Below, piece by piece: positions 27,301-38,049 of a stretch of DNA of 64,000 bases; within the stretch, counting starts at the first letter, position 1; each line of letters starts with the position of its first letter. This DNA comes from Setophaga petechia. Lineage: Eukaryota; Chordata; Aves; Passeriformes; Parulidae. The notes beneath the pieces are model-generated. The model did no database searches. It was not told the DNA's origin and saw nothing but the letters and a program-made list of their open reading frames with translations. The DNA is taken from the NCBI GenBank assembly GCA_024362935.1, contig JANCRA010000001.1:51619501-51683500 (forward strand), given 5' to 3'. The position numbers were made by a program, and so were the translations under genes.

Positions 27301-27895
27301 GCAGCAGTTCAAAAGATCACTATCCTACATCTGATGCCTTCTGCTTGCTACAAATGTCTGCAGTTCAGCTAGAAGTTAAAAACATTAAAATATTGCAGCA
27401 CACAGGAACCCCCAGACCCCATAAAATCCGCACCAGCATGCTTAAGCTGAAACAGCATCACAGAAAATTTCCACATTCCATTTTCTGTGAGTATGTGAGA
27501 ATTTAACATGATCAGTTAAAGCTGAAATTTAAGCTTTTCTGGTTTCCATCTAGTTCCACCAAATGTGTCTGTATGTTAAAGCTTTCCTCTGCAGGGTGGC
27601 AGGTCTGAAATTTCAATGCCAAAAGGGGCAAAGGCAAAATATTTAGCAATAAAATAGCAGCCTCTGAGGTTCTAGCAAAACCCTCAAAAATATCACTGCA
27701 GTTATGAGATGCCATACATTGGTAAACATTGGGAGACAGAAATTGTCCCCAGAACTGTCAGAAAAAGATGTTTTTTTCTGTATGGCTTACTAGCACAATC
27801 TGCATGAAATCAGACAGGTAGGAAAGCCTAAACCAAGGGCCTGCTCTTTACTCCAAGTGTGCAGCAACTCTGTCATGAAACAAGAATGCAAACTG

Positions 27896-27935
27896 AGCTA
27901 TGATGACAGGAATCTGCTTGCTCAAGGTCACAGAG
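27896..27935 (-). mobile_element. very weak MIR-like core
   Basis: The + strand holds ACTGAGCTATGATGACAGG followed by CTTGCTCAAGGTCACAGAG. This resembles the reverse complement of MIR ('ACTGAGGCTCAGAGAGG' ... 'CTTGCCCAAGGTCACACAG'). Only about 40 bases align, so chance is a real alternative. The same bases contain TCAAGGTCA (27922-27930), the half-site bound by ERR/SF-1-type nuclear receptors, which is common by chance. Confidence 0.25.
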
Positions 27936-28645
27936 AACACCCTCACATTTTTCACCCAGCTCATTGTGCAGTGTTTAACCCATCAGGTCACGTGCCCTGC
28001 AAAAGGAGTTGTGTTGCTTGTGTTAAATATTGTATTTGCGTGGCACCTTTGTTTCCAGGCTATTTTTTCTGAGTACAGAAGATACTGTCTTTCATGTCAT
28101 GAGCTTCCTTTCTCTGTGGGATGCTGCAAAGTCAGCAAGCCTTGATAAAGCTGTGAAGTAAGGACCTTTGCATGACTGCAGGGTTAGTTTGGGACTCCTG
28201 ACTCTTGTGCACTGGGGAACAGAGCCCTGACAATGATTTATTTGTCAGTACACTACACTGACAGCCAAATCAGCCAGGGAGCAAGTAAGAAATAAAAGGG
28301 TAGAGGGAAAATATTTGGGATTGAAATTGTTCTGAAAATTCCTCATAAAAAAAATCAATTACCGCAAAAAAAAAATGTTGTGTGGTGGCTAAGGCTACGT
28401 ACACTGGCCTACAGCAAGGAGTAAAGTCATTTATCTTCAAGACAGTGATCACAGGCAAAAATAGGAGTGCCCTTTCTTTTTCCCCACTTGAAAACCATAA
28501 GCAAATTGAGTTGCTAATTTGATTTCACAACTTCCAAGAAAACACTTCAATTATTGGCCCTATAAGTTTGTGATACCAATTTTCAAGCAGCTTCCAAGGC
28601 TCCCTTCTCAGAAAAATTCTGAGTCATGAGTTTAAAACTGCAACT

Positions 28646-28727
28646 CAAAAAACCAAAACAAGACCAAACAAAAAACAACCCCAAACAAATAAAACCCCAA
28701 CCCCCTCAACAAAATCCTACCGAAAAA
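28646..28727. repeat. A+C-only low-complexity tract
   Basis: About 80 bases made almost only of A and C on the + strand, with motifs such as CCAAAACAAGACCAAAC and AACCCCAAACAAATAAAACC. There is no fixed unit. The complementary strand is G+T-only with several runs of G. Confidence 0.85.
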
Positions 28728-29329
28728 TAACTTTAGAAAATAGCAGAGAAAAACTGGGGCCACTGCAGACTAAGGCTCAGCTGCTCTGAAATATTTAACA
28801 AAGCACTTTCTCAATTTTCAACCAGTCTGTGAGCCAACAGCCCTTTCTGGGAAGGTCTGACTGCTCTTTCAGACAGAGATCTGACTCTCTGCTTATACAG
28901 ATGGGGAAATAGTGGCTGCTTGCACCCTCTGGAAAATTAGCAATAATAAAACAACCCTTGTCTTTGTGGGAGAAGCAACCCAGGCAATGTGACTGGCTGC
29001 AGACTTCATCTCTAAATGCCTTTTCAATGTTTTCAGCCTTACTGCTGAACCAAGCATGTGAAGGATGTTTCTGCTCCAGTCAGCACATTGCACATCTCTG
29101 CCAAACCTCTTAACTCCTGCTAACTCCCTGCTTACAGTCTGGAACTCTTTAGAAGGAATAAGAAACCTGAATAATGATTTTCTCATTTTTAAAGCAAAAT
29201 ATGGGTTCTCAAAAACTAATAATACTTACTAGGAGCTTTCCACTATTTAACTTATAAAAAAGTTGTCTTCTTAATTTTCAAGCAAAAGACTTATAATATG
29301 TAACTCAATGCAGCAGTTAGATTTCTCAT

Positions 29330-29397
29330 TAACAGTGCAGTGTTAAGCTTTTTTTAACACTGCACTGTTAAGCTAGAAGTTCTTAAGCTAGAAGTTC
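29330..29397. repeat. perfect 17-bp hairpin followed by a 15-bp tandem repeat
   Basis: Left arm TAACAGTGCAGTGTTAA (29330-29346), a 7-base loop GCTTTTT, and right arm TTAACACTGCACTGTTA (29354-29370) are perfectly complementary. The right arm runs into two identical copies of TTAAGCTAGAAGTTC (29368-29382 and 29383-29397). TTAAGCT also follows the left arm. The stem is too short for a typical pre-miRNA. The pattern suits template switching during replication, or a small palindromic insertion. Confidence 0.95.
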
Positions 29398-29745
29398 AAA
29401 CACCAACTGTGTTTACCCTTCCCAAGCACAGGAGCTTAAGGCAGAAGTGACCCATGAAAGAACCTTAAATGAGGTTTTGCCCTGAAAAACAGTCACATAT
29501 AATCAGGATCTTATTGAACAGATTGGCTCACTTCATGTATTCAGACACACCTGCTCATTTCTTTATGAAAAACTGATTTTTAATCAGTATTCTCTGAAAA
29601 CTATTGGCACAACTCCCTGGGAATGAACTACATAGACTTTCCTGGAATCACACAAATCCTTTGCATTTTTCTATCCATCTTTGTGCTGCTGACTATAAGT
29701 ATCCTAAAATTACAAGTTAGGCTGTACAATTAGAGAACTCGCTTC

Positions 29746-29832
29746 ACAAAAAACCCCCAAAAAACCGATGGAACAAAAAACCCACACAACAACAACAACC
29801 CTAACAAAACAAATAAACAAAGAACAATCCAA
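29746..29832. repeat. A+C-rich low-complexity tract
   Basis: Mostly A and C on the + strand, with an (ACA)n-like part (CAACAACAACAACC) and C runs of up to five. It lies about 350 bp after the hairpin and about 1.1 kb after a similar tract at 28646-28727. Confidence 0.85.
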
Positions 29833-31559
29833 ATTTTAAAGGTGCTGAGAAAAGAAAGAAGCAAGCTAAAGCCCTTCTTTCTTACATTTTTCCTTATTAA
29901 AATCTTTATGCTCAATATAAGGTGACTTCCAAGGATCTCTTTGAGGGATACAGTCTTGTGGATGTGATTCAGAAAGACAAGAAAATGGATAATAATCCTT
30001 ACAGATTTTATGGTGGAAGAACCATGATAAATCCATAAGAGAGGGGAACACCATACTCAGAGCAGTGCATTCCCAAGGAGGCCTGATCTGAAGCTATATC
30101 TGAGTGTGGCACTAAACAAGTAACTTTCAAAGCACAGGCACCTTTTGTAAAGGAAACCTGCTCCTGTGATGTGGCCTATGAAAACCCATGAGCTAGGATA
30201 ACTCTTGGAGGTAAAGGACTTGCTCTGGTATTTCTCACCTACAAAATTTCCAGCCTCAAATGATGCTGCAGAGACAATCAGGTCTGAGCTCAGCATCCCA
30301 CCAAAATATAGTGCCCAAAATAGTATTCCAGGCATTATACACCCAGCAGACCATGGAGAAGAAACAGCATCTCCACAGGGTCTACTGGCTGTCAAGTGAC
30401 ATCTGAATACTTTCCTTCCTGCTGTGAACAGCAGACTGGAAAGAAAGCAAGGTGGGATGGCTCCAAGTCTCATTGCCCTATAAATGCAATTTGTAGTAAA
30501 TTCTACTGAAATAAACACAGCCAGGAGCTGTGTTACCTTTTACAGCGGATTTTTCTGTGCATGGAAATACTGTAAAATAAACCTTTTTTTGATGAGAAAA
30601 CCGTTTATATAAAATTACTATGTTTATATCCAGGTTGTGACAGAATAATGCATTTGACTAAAATTGTTACAGTAAATTTTTACACTATAAAATGTTCTGC
30701 ATATCAGAAGAACTGTAGGTTTCTTCCCTTTCATATTTGTGAATGTCAGTGTGGAAGCTAAAAAGCAATCTGAGCAGATGTGGTGTTGATGGGACTCTGC
30801 TCATTCTACAATTTCACATTTTGCTATCATAAGTCAGCTGGGAGCCTAAAGGAACAGCCTTAAAGCTGAAATTCCTTCAGCTTGCTGGTGTATGGCATGT
30901 GGGATGTACAGTTCTTTTGTCATGTTTCTCTCTTTTTTCTTTTTCTTTAAATAGCAAAGTGTTTGTAATATGTACACACACACACAGAGAAAAGCCCAAA
31001 GAGATGCAAAACTTTGATGAGCAATATGAAATCATTTCTGTCCAAAGGATCAATGAGCAATTTCAGTCAGCCTCACATAAAAATGGCTAAAAAGTGTAGT
31101 TCCACTGAGTAGAAATATGGAAATATCCCCGTTATTGGTGAAATAACTGCAACAGTACTCTTCCCAGGCAGCAACTGAGCTTTCACATGACACTTCAGAA
31201 TTTTAATAAAGATAAGCATAGCTAACCTGCACAACTATTTACATTACATGTACCTGAACTGTCCAACAGACAGTCTGATTGCCCAGTGCTGTCACTACAA
31301 AAATATAGCACATGAACTTACTACACTCTGATAAATGTGGCCACAGAACTGGAACATTCGGAAAATTCCAGAAAAGTGATTACTTGTCAGGATTCCTGGG
31401 CTGGCACTGCACTGATGGGAGTTTACAACTACCAGACAGGCAGAGATGGTGTAGACATGGTGCTCACCTCATTTCTAATTATTAGGGCATTTTGGTGACC
31501 TGTGTCATTTGCTTCCAATAAGCTGGAGGGAAATAAATAGAAACAGACTTCAAAAAATC

Positions 31560-31900
31560 CCAGAATATTAAAATCACTGTTAAATTATTCACTCTATCAA
31601 ATGAGATGATGTGTCAGAATAAAATCTGCGAAAACTGTACTTTGGTTTACAAAGCCTTACTATTGTAGGGTTAAAGAGGAATTCTCCGTCTTAACATTTA
31701 ATTAAAATTAATGGGAAATGTTTAATTAAATTAAGAAACGTGAGAGAATTCCCTTAGGGAACAAGATCTGTGATTACAGCGTCGCAATAAGCCTAAACAA
31801 GGTTTAACAAACTGCAGGGCACGCAGGGCCAAAGCCTCTGGACTATTTTTAACATGTTGTAGAACATTGGTGATTACAAATTGGAAGTGTTAAATATACT
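31560..31900. promoter_or_regulatory. candidate conserved non-coding element (enhancer-like)
   Basis: AT-rich unique sequence with two TTTAATTAAA-type homeodomain palindromes near 31697-31733. It retains about six CpG (CTGCGAA, CTCCGTC, AAACGTG, GCGTCGC, CACGCAG) within some 200 bases. Flanking DNA is CpG-poor. Function and conservation are inferred only. Confidence 0.28.
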
Positions 31901-33898
31901 CATGCCAGGTTCACATGGGGAATCTCATCAAATAATAATTGAACAGCTTCTGCTACTACGGGGTGATGCTCACTCAGTTTTAGGAAAACAACCACCCACA
32001 TCATCAGCATCTGGATTCAGACTTGGGAGACTGGAATTTCTGGATAGTAAGACCTAGGGAGCAGGCTTGCCATTACTATGAACAAAACAGATCCAAAGAG
32101 AGAGTCCACCAGCTTCCCAACACTCAGATCCATCTCTTACAACTATGAAGATTCTATATTTCAACTTTATGACTTCCTAAAGTGAAGACTATATGTGCAT
32201 TAGAGGCAAAAATGCCTAATATCTGTGAAATAGAAAGGAAATTGTGAAATGTTTGTAAAGCAGTTTAAAAATCCAAAATCTAAAGCAGTTATTAAAGTAC
32301 CCATAAAAAACCATAAGCAAGCACATTATAAACAATTGGATATATAACAAAATCAACAGTAAACAAAAAATTTACAGATGAAAAAGTCTGACGAAAAATT
32401 GTGTTCCCCTTGGGTCAAGTAGGTAAGTTTCCCCTGATACAAACTGACAAAGCCTCACTAACACTACAGCTTTCTGTCCTTAGGTCCTGTGGATTCCATA
32501 CAGACCCAATGTCGTCTCATCTTCACCCTGCCACATGCTGAAATCACCTGGGAGCCACTAATTTCATGGATGACCAAAACCACCATGATGTAAAATATCC
32601 AACCCAACCAAAAATATATACCTGAAACCTAAGCAAAACATTTACCCGGGTAAATATACAGTGAGCACAGAGATGATCAAAGATTTGTATCACACTGAAA
32701 CACTGTACAAACGAGTGCTCTACAAACTAGGGAAGTACTGCCAAGCAAAGTTATAGTTATGAATCCCTTGGTCCATTAAGGGCAATCATTCACCTCTCCT
32801 TTCACCAGAATTCCGCCTTCTCTGTCATTTCACAAGTACTCATAAATCACCATAACATCAAACAAAACCCCTGCTGCACTAAATGCAAAGATAACAAAAG
32901 GAAAAGCATTTTAATGAGACCCATAATTATGCTGCAGTGTAAAATACCTCAAAATTCTTTCAATTATTTTTCACTTGCTCATCTTCCTCCTGTGGTCTGT
33001 TTGGGGTTTGGATTTGGTGGTTTTGGCTGTTTCAACTAAATAGTCTGCTGGAAGGGCCTCCCAACTCTGGGAACTATCTTCTTTGATACAGGAACCTATT
33101 TAGCACCACTTCCCCAGCATGAAGTGCTAAGGTCAGCTGACAGTGCTAACTCAAATGGAAAAAATTACGAGTTCCACCTAGTTCCTTATGGATGGGTAAA
33201 TCAAGGTGAAGCATATGGAATACCTGAAAAAAACCTGTAAAGTGTGTTTGATTATCTAGTCCTGTTTTCTTTTTCCACCTCCTTCTCTGATTTTCTACCT
33301 ATTTGGTTTTTTTCCTTCAGTTCAGTATGTAAATGAAAGAGATGTTAAAGCAGTAAGGCTACATTCAGCTTTCAAAAGTACTTCACTTAAAAAGTGGTAG
33401 ATTGTCTTTGCAGGGGAAAAATATCTATCATCTTTAAACAAGAATTTGCAACCATTGTCTCTGGTTAAAACCTTATATTGAAGAGTTACTTGAATGTACA
33501 ATAAGCAGGTACAGTTATTTTGTAACAATAAGAAAAGGGAGAATTAAATTGAATGCCTGCCTTCAGCAAAAAGATCCTGAAGTAGCACCATTTTCTGCAG
33601 AATTACAACAGTTGCAACACAAAGTCTGCTACTCAAAAGAACAGATTTGATTTTTAGTTTTTAAATAAAAACATAATCATTTGTGTTCTTCACCTGGACA
33701 GAGTCTGTATTCTTCATTCTTTTGTCCTCACTCTAGACCACACTCAAATGGGAGGAAAACTATAAATGCCTCTTGAACTTGGGACAACAGTCTATCAAGA
33801 TCACAGAATGTCCTGCTGGATTTGAGCATGCAGTAATACTTGAATGACAAAATCACTTCACCCTCAGAAACTCTCTTTTAGCTATAAAGTCCCAGGAG

Positions 33899-33986
33899 AA
33901 AAAAACAAAAACAAAACCACCCAAAAAACCCCCACCCAACCAAAAAACCCAAAAAACCAAAACCCAAACCAAACCAAAAACCAAAT
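33899..33986. repeat. A+C-only tract; complementary strand may form G-quadruplex
   Basis: About 90 bases of A and C only on the + strand, such as CCACCCAAAAAACCCCCACC. The complementary strand has G runs of 3, 5, 3 and 3 separated by short T-rich loops. That fits a G-quadruplex of the GGGT(n) type. Minus-strand W/F/G-rich frames across it are artefacts. Confidence 0.85.
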
Positions 33987-36900
33987 TAGCAGGCCCATCA
34001 AGGCCCATCCATAAGGATGTTTGGTATCTCCAGGTCCTTTGGGTTTGTACGATGTCATCAGAAGACACTGCACAAAGTGGCTTTGTCAAATCATCACTTA
34101 CTTAAAGTCAGACATTGTTAAAAAATTACAGTTTAGGCCCCCAAAAGCTCTCCTGTCCACATCAGGGGTACCCTGTGTGTTTTTAGGGTGCAGTGAGACC
34201 CTCCAGACACAGTGCAGGGTTACATGACACGTAAAACAGAACAAGTTTTCCACAGGTTTCCACAGTACAGACCTGTGTTTGCTGCCATTGCTTTTGGCAA
34301 CCTTCTCTTTGGCTCATGCATTCCACCATCACGTTTTGTGACTTGCAAAATACCCTCCCACGAAAACATAAACAGTCATGGGTGCAAGAATTGTGTGCAA
34401 TAAATTTTCAGCCTCCATGTTCATCCTGCCTTTGATGCCTACATGCCCTAGCTAAATGTTAGGTTTGAGACACTGTGCCAAAACTTGTAATAAATTATTC
34501 TACTGAAACAGCATAAGACAGCCTTAATGGATCAGGATACCTTTGGGGCACTGTGCTGGCTAGAAAATCATGACCTAGTCTCAGCTTTGAACTCATTTCA
34601 TATCATCTCCCCTGCATTACTGAGTTTAAAATGTACTTATTGTTCCAGCTATAACCAAGGTGAATTGCTGCTACTTCTTATCACACAAACACTAAACTCT
34701 AAGTCATGGTAGAATGTGTTCCAAACTCACTCATTAAAAATGCTCTTATTTCTATTACCTTTAATAGGGATCAGGTTTATAGAAGGGTGGGGTTTTGTCT
34801 CATGGCAGTGTAGGGCTCTTGAAAAGAGAGGAGAAAGCAGCAGCATCTTTGTAAGAGGAGAGGTCTGTGCCTTGCCTCATAAAACCTTGGGTTCCTAAAG
34901 CATTAACTTTCTTTGACAGCATATTTCCGGTTTGCACAGCTTTAAGCTTAACTGTCTGTCAGAAAATTATATAAATCTGATTGCCTCTGTCACAGCCAGA
35001 TTTGCTTTAGCTCTCAAGACTTCCCATGAATGATGTTACTTATCCTTTAGAGATGGAAGTGTTGCCCTGGCAGTACAACCAGCATCTCATTATGGAGCCT
35101 GACACAGCTCATGCCAGCTTTGCACAGCACAGCATTCCCTTGGGAACACAGTAACAGTGCAAAAGGCAGAAACAGACGCCCAGAACTCAGGGGAGTGGAC
35201 CTGGGTGGGGTCAGAAACCATACAAAGCAGGGGGGAGAGATTGCTGAAAGGCCCAGTTTGGCCAGACAACTGCCGCTGTAAACCCAGAACAGCTCCATCT
35301 GCTTAAAAGGGGCAAATTCCGGGAGAGGGATCAGCTGGACCAAAGCACATTCCCATGGTGGCATGACACAAACCATGGCCTTTCCAGCTGCTAGGCCTGG
35401 AGAATACCTCCACATGTTGGTTGGCACAATTTCTGCTCTGCAGTAGGATCAGATTGATGGAATATTTGTCTTTCCAGGTAAAGTCAAGGCGTGCTCAAGC
35501 ATGTACATACATCACACTAGGAGTGTGCCTCCCCCCTTTTAAAATGTTCTACTCTGTATTGACAGCTCTTGGATACAGGAACTACTCAGTACCTGGCCCT
35601 TCACTTCTTCCCCCATGCTCTTCACAAAAATAGAGCAGGGCTCCAGGAAAGTCCAGTTAACTCTCCTGCCTCTGAGCCAAATATTCATACACTCTCACAG
35701 AAATGTTCTCCAGCAGGAAACAGCCTAGTTCATGTTATAAAGACAGAGTCAAGAGGGGAAAAATAGCAAAACAAGATCTAGAGTAGATTCATGCAGAATT
35801 TTCCATTTGTTTTACCAAAACATACAACAAATGTTTCAATTGAGGTTCAAACTAATTCTTTTTTCCCCAATGAGATCTTAGGTCCTGTTGCACATATATG
35901 TTTTGACAGCCTTTAATGAAAGAACCAGATGTTACATTTCTACAGGGTCTTAAATATTACCTTATGTAGGCCCCACAAATTAAAAAATCTTGGTAAAAAC
36001 CTGATTGAGTGACATACATAGGCAGAACGATTAAATTCAAGACTTTCTGACTGATGAATCTCTTTGAATTTGTTTTGAGGTTTGTCTTGTCAGAGAGGTC
36101 ATCACATAGGAGAAGAGTCCTTTAAACAAAGCAGTAAATGATGAGAATTGTCACACTGATAACCATTCTATGAAAGTTTCTTTCTAGGAATAAAAATAAC
36201 ATTAGTTTTTATCACATGCTGTATTTTTTAGCACAGTTTTCCTTCTTTGAGCAATGACTTGAGTATAAAATAAAACTGCTAATTTGCTACACTCGAGTTT
36301 TTACTCTTACAACTGCTTTAAGCCATATCTGCTGAAGCCTGTATTTTGCATATTGGCATATGCAAGGTATTACTGTACTGGTTCTGAGGGCTCTAAGTGC
36401 TCAAAAATGGTTAAGGTCCCCCAGTGACGAGCAACACCACATGAATTCTCCTCATGCTGGCAGAGCATCTGCTAAAACCAATTAGGTCATTACTCAACTT
36501 ATCAATTTTTTCTTTAAGATGAGAGAAAAAAATATAAACCCTAAAAGTTTCCCATATTATTCCAATAAAGCCAACTCTTTTACTATATAAACCCACTGAA
36601 ATTATTGGAATGATGCCTGTCAACAAAACCATTACATTAAAACAAGGATAAATAACATCAAGATGGTATGTAGTTGAGAAAATCTCTCATCTCAAGACTA
36701 CTCTACTCATTTTGAACAGGTTCTTGGACTCATTTTAGGCTGTATTTAATCCTGTAAGTCCTAGTGCATTTGAGTGTAATAACACTGAAACCTTGATTGT
36801 TATCTGCATCTCATTTCCCCACCTTAATTTAGGTCTAAAAATAATAGTTTAGAGCCTTAACAGCTCAAATATTTCCCCATTAGCAAAAAGCTAATTCCTG

Positions 36901-38021
36901 AGCTCATTCCAGGGGCAATTAAGCTGGAAAAGCAATTAAGGTTTCAGAAATCCCTGACAGTAGGAAAGGTTCAACCTAATATGCTCAAGTACATGAAAAC
37001 AAAACATATTTTAGGGTTATTAGAAGAATATGGCCTCAGACTTTGGCCAAGAGCTCACAAAAGCAGATTTATTAATAGCCTTGCTGTGGGAAGTGCGTTC
37101 CCACCTCAGGTGTCATGTAGGTCCTGAAAAGCAAACTGTCAGCTCAATGCAGAGTTAGCCCATGCCACAAGGTCAGCTGAGGAAATTTCTTGCTCAAGAG
37201 CAGCCCTCTGAAAGGCCTGTGCATTGCCTAGACTGTCCATTGAGCTCAAGCTGTGCAACCTGCCCAAGAGCACCTATCCTTTAGCAATGCTGCCCTACAG
37301 AGGTTCCCTTCTTCAAAGGACCTTGCTAATGGCAGAAGCTTTTGGTCCTCAGACCGATCATCATCATGACCAGCTAAGCTACATCATGTGAAAATTTTGG
37401 GGTTTTGCCAGTTCCTCCCACTCTTCCTTACTCACATGCTCCTTCCCCCTGAGTAGGATGAGATAGGAGGGCCTGGGAAGAAAACTGGAACAGAAATGAG
37501 TAGGGTTTATGTCAGAAAAGTCAGCTGTGTTCCAATAATCATCTGCGTGATCTAAGAGGTGGGGAGCAGAAATATGAGGTTTACAGGAAAGTCCTTGGGC
37601 ACCTCACACAAAAAGAGCTATTTTTTCCCCCTGAAGTTTCCAACCCCTACACACAAAATAATTGACCTTCAACCTCATGTAAACTTCCTCACTAGTCAGA
37701 CTGGAGTAAATTTGAAGGCTGGAGTCAGTTAAAGGCCCTTTCATTGAACCTTGCAGTCAGCCTGAACTTTCAAGTTAAACTGAGATGGCAACGTGAATGA
37801 GCTTTCTTTAAAGAGTGTCAGTATTTCCCATTAGCAGTCAGACTAAGAAACCAGTGAAATATGCTCCACTCAGCACTTTTGCCCTTCTGTAGTTCCAGCC
37901 AGCCCCTGGAAGGGCAGATACAAACACCAACAAATCAAAACCAGAAAGAGGAGAGCAGTTTTGGACTTCAGCTGCAAGTGGTGGAAGTGTTACAAAGCAC
38001 AGGCTACAGAGGCATGTAAGA

Positions 38022-38049
38022 TCAAGAATTCCTCTTAATGAATTCTTGA
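38022..38049. repeat. 10-bp perfect inverted repeat
   Basis: Arms TCAAGAATTC (38022-38031) and GAATTCTTGA (38040-38049) flank an 8-base spacer, CTCTTAAT. There is no run of T after it and no sign of a transcription unit, so it is listed only as a structure. Confidence 0.8.

Noticed and set aside
28885..28915. CAGATGGGGAAATAGTGGC as a further MIR fragment
   Set aside because: Fewer than 25 bases resemble the MIR core; too short to separate from chance.
29330..29370. Hairpin as a microRNA precursor
   Set aside because: A 17-bp stem with a 7-base loop is too short for a typical precursor and has no lower stem.
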